From NCBI GenBank assembly GCA_002162685.1, contig MAAQ01000014.1, positions 62,001 to 126,000 of the forward strand: a stretch of DNA of 64,000 nt. Direction: 5' to 3'. Shown piece by piece: positions 8,880-17,874 of this stretch. Each line of letters begins with the position of its first letter. Positions within the stretch are counted from its first letter, which is position 1. Origin of the DNA: Flavobacteriales bacterium 33_180_T64. GTDB lineage: Bacteria > Bacteroidota > Bacteroidia > Flavobacteriales > Flavobacteriaceae. A program made the position numbers and the translations under genes. The notes beneath the pieces were generated by a model. That model was not told where the DNA came from. It saw only the letters and a program-made list of their open reading frames with translations, and searched no databases.

Positions 8880-10157
8880 ATGAAAAAAATTACACTGCTA
8901 TTTATAGTATTTACTCAAATTGTAATGTCTCAAAATTATACTGAGTATGCCACAGGAAATGCTACAGATATTGATACCAATAATGAGTTTGGGATTTGTA
9001 TGATGGGAGGTGCAAGTGAGCATGATAATGCTATGATTTGGTTTTTGGAGCGGGCAAATGGAGGAGATGTAGTGGTTTTAAGAGCTTCAGGAAGTAATGG
9101 TTATAATAATTATATGTACTCAGGATTAGGCGTGGCTGTTAATTCGGTGACCACATTTGTAATTCATAATCAAGCAGGCGCTTTAGATCCTTATGTGCTT
9201 CAAAAAGTTGAAAATGCTGAAGCCATTTGGTTTGCTGGTGGTGATCAATATGATTATGTGAGTTACTTTAAAGATAATGCTATGGAAGATGTACTTAATA
9301 GTTTTATTAATGATAAAGGTGGAGCTATTGGAGGAACGAGTGCAGGAATGGCTATTTTAGGAAGCGCTTATTTTTCTGCGGAAAATGGAACGGTTACTAA
9401 TGCTCAAGCCTTATCAAATCCGTATCATAATAGAATGACTTTAGGTTATAATGATTTTTTAAACATTCCTTTTTTAGAACATACTATTACAGATACACAT
9501 TATGATGATCCAGATAGACGCGCAAGGCATGCCACATTTTTAGCACGTTATGCTACAGATAATGGATTTTGGTCTTTTGGTATTGCGTGTAATGAATATA
9601 CAGCTGTTTGTATTGATGAATTTGGAGAAGCTCGTGTTTATGGAGATTATCCTAATTATGATGAGTTTGCTTATTTTTTGAGAACGAATTGTGTGAATGA
9701 TTTTCTTCCAGAAAATTGTGTTAACGGACAAGCTTTAACATGGAATAAAGGAGGAGAAGCTATAAAAGTATATAAGGTGCCAGGAACAGAAACAGGTGAA
9801 AATTATGTGATTCTTGGGGATTTAAGTGATGTACAAGGTGGCACTTGGGAAAATTGGTATGTAAATAATGGATCATTTTCAACAAGCTCGACTGTAAATC
9901 CAGATTGCAATTTGTTAAACTTAGTTGATCATAATGTTTTGGATATTTCAGTAGTCCCTAATCCATTTCAGGATATAATTAATATCCATTTGGAAGCCAT
10001 TCATTTTGAGATTGTACTATATGATGTATTTGGAAAGCAAGTAGGGCAGTTTCAAAGCCAATCACAAATCGAAATATCGGAATTGCCTTCTGGAGTCTAT
10101 TTTTTAAATATTACGTCAGAAGATGTACAGCAAACATTTAAATTGATAAAAAATTAA
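8880..10157 (+). CDS. cyanophycinase-like serine peptidase (S51) with T9SS sorting domain
   Basis: A 425-residue secreted protein. A signal peptide (1-17, ending VMSQ) precedes a peptidase S51 domain with the nucleophile elbow GGTSAGMA (Ser154), FAGGDQYDY (119-126) and the N-terminal MMGGASEHDN. Cyanophycinases cut the beta-Asp-Arg dipeptides from cyanophycin; a related peptidase activity is equally possible. The last 75 residues (VVPNPFQDIINI ... LPSGVYFLNI ... FKLIKN) form a type A T9SS C-terminal domain, so the enzyme is expected on the cell surface or in the medium. It ends overlapping by 4 nt the convergent gene at 10154. Confidence 0.88.
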   Translation: MKKITLLFIVFTQIVMSQNYTEYATGNATDIDTNNEFGICMMGGASEHDNAMIWFLERANGGDVVVLRASGSNGYNNYMYSGLGVAVNSVTTFVIHNQAGALDPYVLQKVENAEAIWFAGGDQYDYVSYFKDNAMEDVLNSFINDKGGAIGGTSAGMAILGSAYFSAENGTVTNAQALSNPYHNRMTLGYNDFLNIPFLEHTITDTHYDDPDRRARHATFLARYATDNGFWSFGIACNEYTAVCIDEFGEARVYGDYPNYDEFAYFLRTNCVNDFLPENCVNGQALTWNKGGEAIKVYKVPGTETGENYVILGDLSDVQGGTWENWYVNNGSFSTSSTVNPDCNLLNLVDHNVLDISVVPNPFQDIINIHLEAIHFEIVLYDVFGKQVGQFQSQSQIEISELPSGVYFLNITSEDVQQTFKLIKN

Positions 10158-10672
10158 TTTTTAGGTAAATAAACTTCAGGAATAGGGTGTTCATCTGTTT
10201 CTTGCTGCCAGTAAATATTAATAATCCACCAACGACGACCATCGTTTAATAACTGAATACTATTAATACCTCTCATAAAGGGTTCAGTATCACTTTTGCT
10301 TTTGTAGGATTCATAGGTACTAAACACTTGAGTGATATTACCAAAGGTTTGTGTGCTTCGACTAATTTCAACTTCATGAAATCCATTTTCTACTAGCCAT
10401 TTACCAGCACGTTCTATATAATCATCTGGTGTCATATAAGTGACAACATATTTGCTGTCTTTGGTTTTTCTTGTTGGAATAAGTTTGGCATTCTCATGAA
10501 ATAAGTACCGAAATTTATCCCAATCACGTGCTTCTCCTTTATCTCCTGAAATTACACTATAGAGCGCTTCTATTGTACTATCAACAGTTGTAACATGCTT
10601 TGAGTAATCTATTTCTTGTTGTGCAACTACTGATGTACTAATAAGTAGAACGAGTAATATTAGTTTTTTCAT
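10154..10672 (-). CDS. exported SnoaL/DUF4440-like (NTF2 fold) protein
   Basis: A 172-residue protein with a signal peptide (1-17, ending SVVAQ). The rest follows the cone-shaped NTF2/SnoaL pattern: an early helix with DSTIEALYSVISGDKGEARDW, LFHENAKLIP, and terminal strands INSIQLLNDGRRWWIINIYWQ. Such domains bind small ligands or act as isomerases or cyclases; no catalytic residues can be named. The gene is 10 nt downstream of the DUF5686 gene and may share its transcript. Its stop overlaps the convergent cyanophycinase-like gene. Confidence 0.8.
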   Translation of the reverse strand: MKKLILLVLLISTSVVAQQEIDYSKHVTTVDSTIEALYSVISGDKGEARDWDKFRYLFHENAKLIPTRKTKDSKYVVTYMTPDDYIERAGKWLVENGFHEVEISRSTQTFGNITQVFSTYESYKSKSDTEPFMRGINSIQLLNDGRRWWIINIYWQQETDEHPIPEVYLPKN

Positions 10673-10682
10673 AATTAAAGGC

Positions 10683-13148
10683 TTAAAAGAATTTCAAGCC
10701 AAACAAAATGGCATCGCTTTGAAATCCGCTTTGATACGAACGTACGTAATCTAAACGTAAAAATCTAAATTTCCCCCATCCAATATTATCTAATCCAATG
10801 CTGTATTCTTGATACGGTTTATTATCTGGTGTAGCTAATGCGTGAGCACCAACTATTAAATTAAAATTGAGTTTTTTAAGTAATGGTACTCTTCCGAGGA
10901 GGAAACCATTAAAATCATGTTCAGCATGCATTTCTAAATAGGAATCATTAGTACTCGCCGTATAATATGGTAAATTATTAAATACATTTAAATAAGAACC
11001 AGAGCCAATTTGTGTTTGGTTACCATTAAAATGTTGATAATCGACAAAGGCAATATCATCACCATTAAAAAACTTACCAGCTTTTATATGATACTGAAAA
11101 CGACCTTTATCTCTAACATTGAGTCCATGTCTAACGCGAATTTTTACTTGATCAAAATTATAAGCATCAATAGATGACGAAAATCCTTTTTCATAACCTA
11201 AAGTAACAGTTGGATATTTAGAGTTTGGAATATTATATTTTCCATCAGGATAACTTAAATAGTTTTGCGCAAAATTGATGCGTGCTGAAACATCAAACTT
11301 CATAATATTATGTGTGTCAAAAGAAGCAATACCATAAGCTGTTTCATCTAAGGGATTATTACTTGTGTACACTTTATCATCTTTTGGATACCAAGCTTGA
11401 TCTGTTGTATTAAATAGTGCTTTGCGTCTTTGATAACCTAAACTTGCGTTTATTCTAAATCCATTGAATAGCTCATTAGAATATGAAGTTTGTACATAAG
11501 TGTTTTCATAAAGTTTTAGATAATTTTCTTCTGAAATCAATGAAAATGCTGTATTTAAAGTTTTGGAAATAGGATTGTTTGCATTAAACTGAGGTGTTAC
11601 AACTCCTCCAGAAAGGCTTACATAGGGCCTGCTTTTATTGTTAAATTTATATGTAGCCGAAACAGAACCACGTAAGCGTTCATCACTAAATCCATAGTTT
11701 ATATTTCCTCTAATGCTAAAATAACGTTCATAGTCATTATAGCTTTTAGTATAAAAAGCTCCAAGATTTGCATTCCAGCCTTGAACAGTATTAAAACTTA
11801 TAGCTTCAATAGGAGAGGAAATACCTGCGCTCCAGTTTTCATAGGAATTGGTATACGTATAACCACCAATAATGCTTCCTAATTTAAACTTATTTGACAC
11901 AGTATCTATCGAGTCTTGATATGTTTTAGATTCTCTTACAATCTGGATACTGTCTTTTTTTACATAATCTGTAATTTCTTCAATGGTTAATGGTACAGGT
12001 CTAACGGTATTCCAAAAGGTCGAATCTTTTTTGTTCGCTTCATCTGCAAATGAAACAATCTCTCTGGTGAAATTTTTGCGTTCTAATCCAGGATTAAACT
12101 CATAATTACTGTAAACTGCAGTAAAACGACCATCCCCTTTTATCCCAAAGATGCCATATTTAAAATCTATATTTTGAGATATTTTTGCCCAAATATGATC
12201 TTGTTCTGAAAACGAGAAGTTTTGCGTAATTGTAATTTTATCTACAGCAGGTAGTCGTGCTTGAGTTCCAGAAATATCTAGTTCTGCAGCGTAAATTGTC
12301 CATTGGTCTTCAACGATATAAATGTAGCCTTCAAAAACAGGATCGTTTTTTCTTCGAGGAGTTGCTTTTATTTTATTAATAAGATTTCCTCTATCATCAT
12401 AAAAAACACCCTCTAATTTATAACGATAATATCCAAAAGCATTGTTAGCAATAGGTGTAATGATTTTATTCCCTAGTTCAATTGTATTGTTGTATAAGTC
12501 ATAATCAACATCAATAGCATTGTTAAAACTAAATCCGTTATCGTCACCACTTACTTTAGAGGCTAAGATTTTTTCTTTGAGTTTATTCGGTCTTAAATAT
12601 TCAAGTTTAGAAACTGTTTCAGAGAGATAAATAACACCACTTCGTGTAGAATCAAGTCCGCCACCAAGATCGCCCATATCTTGTCCTAAGAATTTCTCTG
12701 GTGCATCTTTAATTCTAATTAAGCCTCTTGAGTAAAAATCTGAGGTATAGCTTTGTATCTTTTCTTGATTCTCTTTTCGATTAGCAATAGCTTGACGTAT
12801 GATGATATTTGCTGGGTTTTCTTCAGCATTTATAACCACTTCATTTAATGAGATTTCTTCATCTAATAGAACAACATCAATCATATAGGGAAAAGTCTCT
12901 ATGTCTACTTTTTTCTTTACGGTTTTATAACCTAAAAACTGAAATACAACGGTATATGTTTTGGAGCTGGTTATATTAAGTTCATAATTTCCATCTTCAT
13001 TACTTGTTGTACCTATATAGGTGTTTTCAATATAAATATTGACAAAAGGAAGCGGTTCATTCTTAGTGTCAGTAACTGTACCTTTAATTTGAGAAAAAGA
13101 AGCTAAAGCAAATAAAAATGTAAGCGTAGAGAGTAATCTTGTTTTCAT
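10683..13148 (-). CDS. DUF5686 outer-membrane protein with CarboxypepD_reg-like domain
   Basis: An 821-residue protein. A signal peptide (1-19) is followed by a CarboxypepD_reg/CNA-B-like beta-sandwich (about 21-105: IKGTVTDTKNEPLPFVNIYIENT, GTTSNEDGNYELNI) and then a long DUF5686 region rich in alternating aromatic strands, ending in FLRLDYVRSYQSGFQSDAILFGLKFF. The C-terminal Phe and strand pattern suggest an outer-membrane beta-barrel. It has no plug domain, so it is not a TonB receptor. Known only as a conserved family of Bacteroidota. A TATGTTTG box lies about 65 nt upstream. Confidence 0.9.
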   Translation of the reverse strand: MKTRLLSTLTFLFALASFSQIKGTVTDTKNEPLPFVNIYIENTYIGTTSNEDGNYELNITSSKTYTVVFQFLGYKTVKKKVDIETFPYMIDVVLLDEEISLNEVVINAEENPANIIIRQAIANRKENQEKIQSYTSDFYSRGLIRIKDAPEKFLGQDMGDLGGGLDSTRSGVIYLSETVSKLEYLRPNKLKEKILASKVSGDDNGFSFNNAIDVDYDLYNNTIELGNKIITPIANNAFGYYRYKLEGVFYDDRGNLINKIKATPRRKNDPVFEGYIYIVEDQWTIYAAELDISGTQARLPAVDKITITQNFSFSEQDHIWAKISQNIDFKYGIFGIKGDGRFTAVYSNYEFNPGLERKNFTREIVSFADEANKKDSTFWNTVRPVPLTIEEITDYVKKDSIQIVRESKTYQDSIDTVSNKFKLGSIIGGYTYTNSYENWSAGISSPIEAISFNTVQGWNANLGAFYTKSYNDYERYFSIRGNINYGFSDERLRGSVSATYKFNNKSRPYVSLSGGVVTPQFNANNPISKTLNTAFSLISEENYLKLYENTYVQTSYSNELFNGFRINASLGYQRRKALFNTTDQAWYPKDDKVYTSNNPLDETAYGIASFDTHNIMKFDVSARINFAQNYLSYPDGKYNIPNSKYPTVTLGYEKGFSSSIDAYNFDQVKIRVRHGLNVRDKGRFQYHIKAGKFFNGDDIAFVDYQHFNGNQTQIGSGSYLNVFNNLPYYTASTNDSYLEMHAEHDFNGFLLGRVPLLKKLNFNLIVGAHALATPDNKPYQEYSIGLDNIGWGKFRFLRLDYVRSYQSGFQSDAILFGLKFF

Positions 13149-13212
13149 AATTGTGATTGATGGTTTTATATAGTAGACGCGTTTTTTTATAAAACGGTTG
13201 CCTAGTGAATGC

Positions 13213-13220
13213 CAAACATA
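13213..13220 (-). promoter_or_regulatory. TAnnTTTG -7 box upstream of the DUF5686 gene
   Basis: The minus strand reads TATGTTTG, a full consensus match, 65 nt before the ATG at 13148. It predicts a leader of roughly 55-60 nt. No -33 TTG is seen at the usual 19-nt spacing. Confidence 0.5.
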
Positions 13221-13316
13221 GACATTTTGTTAAATCCCTTTTGTTAAGCAATCATAAATTAAACTATGATAAATGTTAAATGTTTTCTTGTAACAATTTC
13301 AGTGCCAAAAAAGTAG

Positions 13317-13775
13317 TTACTTATAAATTTTCTTAATACGGTCAAGGTCTCGTTTGTTATCACGATCCTTTATGGTATCTCGTTTGTCGAAGAGTTTTTT
13401 ACCTTTTCCTAAGGCGATGTCTAGTTTTGCTAATCCCTTTTCATTAACAAATAAACGAAGAGGTATAATAGCATTTCCTTTAACGTTAACTTCTTTTTCT
13501 AATTTTTTTAGTTCACGTTTGTTGAGTAATAGTTTGCGTTCAGCTTTGGGTTTGTGATTGTAATAATTACCGTATACATATTCTTGAATAGTCATGTTTA
13601 TAACAAATAATTCACCACGATCATTAAACTCACAAAAGCTTTCAGCAATTGATGCTTTACTATCTCTTATAGATTTTATTTCGGTTCCGGTTAATACAAT
13701 ACCAGCAGTATAAGTATCAAGAATTTCGTACTCAAACTTTGCTTTTTTATTCTTAATGTTTACCGGTTTTTGCAT
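13317..13775 (-). CDS. smpB: SsrA-binding protein SmpB
   Basis: Partner of tmRNA in trans-translation: it binds tmRNA and the stalled ribosome's decoding site. The 152-residue protein has the OB-fold core ([28 protein letters not shown], cited in parts 7-34), [17 protein letters not shown], and the basic tail [22 protein letters not shown]. The ATG at 13775 is chosen because family members start with MQK; an in-frame TTG at 13784 overlaps the promoter box 13782-13789 and cannot be in the mRNA. The tmRNA gene is not in the window. Confidence 0.96.
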   Translation of the reverse strand: MQKPVNIKNKKAKFEYEILDTYTAGIVLTGTEIKSIRDSKASIAESFCEFNDRGELFVINMTIQEYVYGNYYNHKPKAERKLLLNKRELKKLEKEVNVKGNAIIPLRLFVNEKGLAKLDIALGKGKKLFDKRDTIKDRDNKRDLDRIKKIYK

Positions 13776-13781
13776 AGAGAG

Positions 13782-13789
13782 CAAATGTA
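13782..13789 (-). promoter_or_regulatory. smpB -7 box, predicting a leaderless mRNA
   Basis: The minus strand reads TACATTTG, full TAnnTTTG consensus. Its last base is 7 nt from the smpB ATG. Since transcription in Bacteroidota starts a few bases after this box, the mRNA should begin at or within a base or two of the ATG. Confidence 0.65.
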
Positions 13790-13859
13790 ATTATTTTTAA
13801 CATTAAAAAAATGTTATTAAATGACTAGTTTTCCGACTTAATTCTGAAATGAGCCAAAT

Positions 13860-14627
13860 ATGAAATATTCGTTAGTCATTATACTATCACTTCTATTTTT
13901 AAATTGTAAGCAAGAAAAAACGGAGCCACTTTCAGCGCAAACCATTATTGATAATTCTATTGAAATTTCAGGAGGAGAGTTAATAGCTTCCTCAACGATT
14001 GATTTCGATTTTAGGGATAAGCATTATAAGGCGTTCCGTAATAATGGCGCATTTATTTTAGACCGTGAGTTTATAGATATGACGTCTAAATATTTTGATA
14101 CCATTACTAATGTGAAAGATGTAATTAATAATAATGGTTTTCAGCGATTTGTAAATGATTTTCCAATAACTGTGGAAGATTCAATGGTGCCTAGATACTC
14201 GGCATCTGTAAACTCTGTTCATTACTTTTCAGTATTGCCTTTTGGTTTAAATGATTTAGCGGTTAATAAAGAATTACTAGATGATGTATCTATTAAAGGA
14301 CAAAACTATTACACTATAATAGTCACATTCAACCAAGATGGAGGAGGAGAAGATTTTGAAGACGAGTTCATGTATTGGATTAATTATGAGACGCATACAC
14401 TTGATTATTTAGCTTATTCTTATAATGAAAGCGACGGGAAGGGAATCCGTTTTAGAGAAGCCTATAATGTACGTCATATTGAAGGTGTGAGATTTGTAGA
14501 TTATAATAATTACAAACCAGAAAACACAGCTGTTAAATTAACAGATTTACCTCAGTTATTTGAAAACGGAACTTTAAAACTACTTTCTAAAATTGAATTA
14601 GAAAATATTACAGTTACACCTAATTAA
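13860..14627 (+). CDS. lipoprotein, DUF6503-like
   Basis: A 255-residue lipoprotein: the signal peptide ends LLFLNC, with Cys16 as the lipidated residue. The mature part begins with AQTIIDNSIEISGGELI and DFDFRDKHYKAF, a pattern I associate with the flavobacterial DUF6503 family (LolA/LppX-like beta fold expected). It lies in the periplasm or is anchored to a membrane. No function is known. The 3' end overlaps the convergent histidine-phosphatase gene by 8 nt. Confidence 0.75.
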   Translation: MKYSLVIILSLLFLNCKQEKTEPLSAQTIIDNSIEISGGELIASSTIDFDFRDKHYKAFRNNGAFILDREFIDMTSKYFDTITNVKDVINNNGFQRFVNDFPITVEDSMVPRYSASVNSVHYFSVLPFGLNDLAVNKELLDDVSIKGQNYYTIIVTFNQDGGGEDFEDEFMYWINYETHTLDYLAYSYNESDGKGIRFREAYNVRHIEGVRFVDYNNYKPENTAVKLTDLPQLFENGTLKLLSKIELENITVTPN

Positions 14628-15129
14628 TGGTTAGGACTTGATCTGTAACATTGCCTTCAGAAATCGTCACGATATATAAGTTTCCATTATTGTTATGATC
14701 GATATCTTTATGTTTTTTTTCTCCTAAGATCATATTAACAAAAGCAGGAGTTGTGTTACTATGGCCTACAACTAGAACTGTTTTTCCTTTGGTCGCTTTG
14801 GCAAAGTCTTCAGAATATAATGCTCTAGGATCGTAGAAGGATAATTCTAATTCGTTTTTCTTAGCAGTGGGCTGAGCTGTTTGTTTAGTACGATTGTAAT
14901 TAGTTGAATATACAGCATCAAAGGCTACATTTTGAAAAATAGCACTCCAACGTTCTGCTCTGGTTTTACCAACTTCGGTAAGATTAGGGTCTCTATTGGT
15001 TTTATCACTTTGATCTTTTTCTGAATGACGAATAAGATAATATGTTGTCGTATTGTCAGTCTTGTTTTCTTGAGAAAACGAAGGTAGGCTAAAGGTTATA
15101 ATTAGTAATAAAGTAAATAAAGATTTCAT
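14620..15129 (-). CDS. exported histidine phosphatase (SixA/PGAM-like)
   Basis: A 169-residue protein with a signal peptide (1-19, ending PSFSQ) and a branch-2-like small histidine phosphatase domain. The motif is YLIRHSEK, with the phospho-accepting His in RHS rather than RHG. Downstream are DAVYSTNYNRTKQTAQPTA (the second active-site Arg) and VLVVGHSNTTPAFVN (the second catalytic His). It probably removes phosphate from an unknown substrate in the periplasm. A TATATTTG box lies 21 nt upstream. Confidence 0.88.
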   Translation of the reverse strand: MKSLFTLLLIITFSLPSFSQENKTDNTTTYYLIRHSEKDQSDKTNRDPNLTEVGKTRAERWSAIFQNVAFDAVYSTNYNRTKQTAQPTAKKNELELSFYDPRALYSEDFAKATKGKTVLVVGHSNTTPAFVNMILGEKKHKDIDHNNNGNLYIVTISEGNVTDQVLTIN

Positions 15130-15149
15130 AATTTGAATATTTGTAATGT

Positions 15150-15157
15150 CAAATATA
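15150..15157 (-). promoter_or_regulatory. TAnnTTTG -7 box of the histidine phosphatase gene
   Basis: The minus strand reads TATATTTG, a full consensus match, 20 nt before the ATG at 15129, giving a leader of about 13-15 nt. Confidence 0.55.
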
Positions 15158-15196
15158 ATGACTCTAGACTGAAATTACTATATGAGAAAGTTAAAG

Positions 15197-15859
15197 TTAA
15201 TAATCTGCATTAGAGAACGCTCCATTAGAAATTGCTACACCTTTAGAAGAGCCAATACGCTCTACACCAATGTCGATATATTTCCTTGCAGTTTCATAAT
15301 CACTAATACCGCCAGAAACTTTTATTTTGCAGTTGTCTCTAACAGATTTTCTAATAATTTTAGCCGCAGTAAGCGTTGCACCACTTTTTGTAAATCCTGT
15401 TGATGTTTTAACAAAGTCGGCTTTGGCATCAACACAAATCTCAGATGCTTTTACGATGCCGTTTTTTGAAAGCTCACTAATCTCTATGATCACTTTTAGA
15501 GGTGTTCTTCCAATTGCGGTTTTTACATTTTTAATATCTTTAAAAACCTCTACGTAATTTTTGCTTTTAAAGATACCAATATTCATAACCATATCAATTT
15601 CGTTTGCTCCGTCTTCTATCGCCTTTTTAGCTTCAAAAACTTTAGAGTCTGTTGAGGAAGCACCTAAAGGAAAACCAACAACAGTACAAATTTTTACGTT
15701 TGAATCTTTAAGTAATTGTTTTGCTAAAGAGACATAGCAGCTATTGATGCAAACAGAAAAGAATTTATGCTTTTTGGCTTGATTACAATGGTCTATGATG
15801 TCACGTTCTGTGGCACTAGCACTTAAGAGTGTATGATCTATATATGAGTTAATATTCAT
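15197..15859 (-). CDS. deoC: deoxyribose-phosphate aldolase
   Basis: Class I aldolase that splits 2-deoxyribose-5-phosphate into glyceraldehyde-3-phosphate and acetaldehyde in deoxynucleoside catabolism. At 220 residues it matches the short bacterial form. Visible: EIDMVMN with Asp89, Schiff-base lysine K151 in FVKTSTGF, and K180 in KIKVSGGI. The other deo genes are not near. A TACCTTTG promoter box 89 nt upstream predicts a leader of about 80 nt. Confidence 0.95.
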   Translation of the reverse strand: MNINSYIDHTLLSASATERDIIDHCNQAKKHKFFSVCINSCYVSLAKQLLKDSNVKICTVVGFPLGASSTDSKVFEAKKAIEDGANEIDMVMNIGIFKSKNYVEVFKDIKNVKTAIGRTPLKVIIEISELSKNGIVKASEICVDAKADFVKTSTGFTKSGATLTAAKIIRKSVRDNCKIKVSGGISDYETARKYIDIGVERIGSSKGVAISNGAFSNADY

Positions 15860-15947
15860 ATTTAAGTAGGTGTATTATTCACTAGTTCTTGATTTGAAGA
15901 AGAACGAGCTTGCTTAACTAATGTAAATTTGGGAATTAATAGCAGTT

Positions 15948-15955
15948 CAAAGGTA
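15948..15955 (-). promoter_or_regulatory. TAnnTTTG -7 box upstream of deoC
   Basis: The minus strand reads TACCTTTG. It is 89 nt from the deoC ATG, so the predicted leader is longer than for most genes in the window. I see no clear structured element in that leader. Confidence 0.45.
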
Positions 15956-16028
15956 ATAATTAAATCTAATATTCATAACCTTAATTATTAAAGTTTATTG
16001 TATAAGCTAGAGTATTACTCGTTTTTTA

Positions 16029-16055
16029 ATAAAAAAGCCTCTTTTAGAGAGGCTT
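16029..16055 (-). terminator. rho-independent terminator of the TraB/GumN gene
   Basis: An 8-bp stem AAGCCTCT / AGAGGCTT (16035-16042 and 16048-16055) with a 5-nt loop is followed on the minus strand by a run of T (complement of the A run 16031-16036). It lies about 30 nt after the stop of the gene at 16086. Confidence 0.85.
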
Positions 16056-16085
16056 AGTATTAGTGTTAAGAATAAAATAATTTGC

Positions 16086-16946
16086 TTAGTGTGCAGCTTT
16101 TACTGTATAACCTGCATCTCGAAGAAGTTTTATAACACCATATTCTCCAGCTAAATGTGCAGCTCCAACACCATAGAATGTGGGTTGTTTTTTTGAAAAA
16201 TCTTCAATTTTAGAAATCCAGTTTTTATTTCTGTTATCGAGCATTATAGCTCTGTGCTTTGTTGTTGAAAGATTTTTATCTTCTTTAATCATGATGTCCA
16301 TACCTTCAATGTCTTCAGCATCATAAAGTTCTAACATTTTTTTTAATGTTTCTCTATCGTAAGCTAAATTGTCTTTTGCAGATCGTAATAAATCTATAAT
16401 TTGATCTTTATATGGAATATTTTCAAAGACATCCATCTGTTCTTTAAGCGTTTCTAACCCTAATACATCTTCTTTTTGTTCATGAGCTACTTTCATGAGC
16501 GCCTCTTCATAAGATTGTGTAGGACATCCCAAAATTTTTGGATAAAACATAGCCGAAATAAAAAATGGCTTTAAATTACTTAGGGCTTCTAGAGGCATTC
16601 CAATTTGCTCCATGGTGAATGCAGACAGCGTTAAATAATCTTCTTCACTTACTAGGTCTTTTATTGTTTTCCCATCTTTCATATAAAGGCCTTTCATCAT
16701 ACCAGCTTGCAATGTTGGATCATCCATGTCTAATTCTAATACTAAAAGCGTCGTATTTTGCATAGCTTTTAGTATATCTTCATCCAAAGTAGCGTCACAG
16801 GTCATATGAATAGTACCATAGAGATAAGATGATTTCTCTAAACCGTTACCAGAAATTTCCCATAATAGTGATTTTTCAAGTTTTTGAGCTTGAACAACGT
16901 TAAATCCAATAATTAGTAAAGCAAGACTACATAGTATTTTTTTCAT
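16086..16946 (-). CDS. TraB/GumN family exported protein
   Basis: A 286-residue protein with a signal peptide (1-20, ending VVQAQ). It has the family's two GxxH-type motifs: YLYGTIHM near residue 42-49 and FYGVGAAHLAGEYGVIKLLRDAGY near the C-terminus. The fold is thought to be metalloprotease-like (Tiki/EreA/PrgY group), but activity has not been shown for this bacterial branch. It stands alone between deoC and the thioesterase operon, with its own terminator. Confidence 0.9.
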   Translation of the reverse strand: MKKILCSLALLIIGFNVVQAQKLEKSLLWEISGNGLEKSSYLYGTIHMTCDATLDEDILKAMQNTTLLVLELDMDDPTLQAGMMKGLYMKDGKTIKDLVSEEDYLTLSAFTMEQIGMPLEALSNLKPFFISAMFYPKILGCPTQSYEEALMKVAHEQKEDVLGLETLKEQMDVFENIPYKDQIIDLLRSAKDNLAYDRETLKKMLELYDAEDIEGMDIMIKEDKNLSTTKHRAIMLDNRNKNWISKIEDFSKKQPTFYGVGAAHLAGEYGVIKLLRDAGYTVKAAH

Positions 16947-17003
16947 AATTTAAATTTTAATGTCTTTACATAGGTATATCTTAATGTCTAATTGTTACAT
17001 GAT

Positions 17004-17486
17004 TTAAATTTCGGCTTTCAATTTTTTAAAATCTAATAAACGTTCTTCAAAAATAGTAGCATCTACTGGTGTAACTATAGATTTAAACAATTGCATAAAA
17101 TCTTCTGAATGCTGGGCTCTAGATTGAGTGAGGAGATTAAAGTGAACAAAACTACACCATATAATGGCTTTTAAATGAGTCTTGTCTTTGTTATACATGC
17201 GCATTTCGACTTTTAGTAGACTAGTGTCAAAATAGATAAGTTGTGATTCAATGGTAACTGTTTCCATCAAAAACGCAGGTTTTAAATAAGCGATTTGATT
17301 ACTGCTAGAAACCCAACTAATACCTGTCTTCTGGGCCATTTTATAGATGTCAATATTATAGTGTTCTAGAAGTTGATCTTCACGATGGTTCATGAAGTAA
17401 TTGATATAACTTCCGTTATTTAAATGATTAAAAGGGTCGCAATCTTGAAATCTAATTTTTGTTTTACTCTCTACAATTGTATTCAT
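17004..17486 (-). CDS. acyl-CoA thioesterase (4HBT hotdog fold)
   Basis: A 160-residue hotdog-fold protein. The 4HBT signature is RFQDCDPFNHLNNGSYINYFMNH near residues 11-33 (cited in part), with the Asp that activates water in that family. It probably hydrolyses acyl-CoA thioesters in the cytoplasm; the acyl group is unknown. It follows the SnoaL-like gene by 8 nt, so the pair forms an operon, apparently under the TetR-type operator at 17875-17890. Confidence 0.88.
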   Translation of the reverse strand: MNTIVESKTKIRFQDCDPFNHLNNGSYINYFMNHREDQLLEHYNIDIYKMAQKTGISWVSSSNQIAYLKPAFLMETVTIESQLIYFDTSLLKVEMRMYNKDKTHLKAIIWCSFVHFNLLTQSRAQHSEDFMQLFKSIVTPVDATIFEERLLDFKKLKAEI

Positions 17487-17494
17487 TTTATAAT

Positions 17495-17863
17495 TTATTT
17501 TGGTATACGTTGAATTGGGTCATAAAAGAATTTTTCTTTTATGATTACATTATTCTCCCAATTTTGATAAGCAATTTCTTCTATAGTTGTTGTTGTGTCG
17601 TCTTTCCATATAAAGGTGAATTCCCAGCGAATAATAACGTTATCATCACTTATAAACACAGGTCTTATGCATTTTGAAGACATCCATTTTACGCTTTTAA
17701 GTATCTTTTTCTCGTTGGCTATTAAATTAGCTTTCCCAACTCTTGGCTCAGAATTATTTTCCTGCATTGAAGCATTTGTATGATAGAATTCTTCTATAGC
17801 TTTATCGTGTACGTTTTCTTCAACACGAGTAATAAATTGTTCTATTATTTCTTTTGCTGGCAT
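17495..17863 (-). CDS. SnoaL-like / nuclear transport factor 2 family protein
   Basis: A 122-residue NTF2-fold protein without signal peptide: EIIEQFITRVEENVHDKAIEEFYHTNA, then WEFTFIWKDDTTTTIEEIAYQNWENNVIIKEKFFYDP (cited as pattern). It resembles SnoaL-type isomerases or cyclases and small ligand-binding proteins. It is the first gene of a two-gene operon with an acyl-CoA thioesterase. A palindrome matching the TetR operator lies 12 nt upstream of its ATG. Confidence 0.85.
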   Translation of the reverse strand: MPAKEIIEQFITRVEENVHDKAIEEFYHTNASMQENNSEPRVGKANLIANEKKILKSVKWMSSKCIRPVFISDDNVIIRWEFTFIWKDDTTTTIEEIAYQNWENNVIIKEKFFYDPIQRIPK

Positions 17864-17874
17864 ATTATAGTTTT

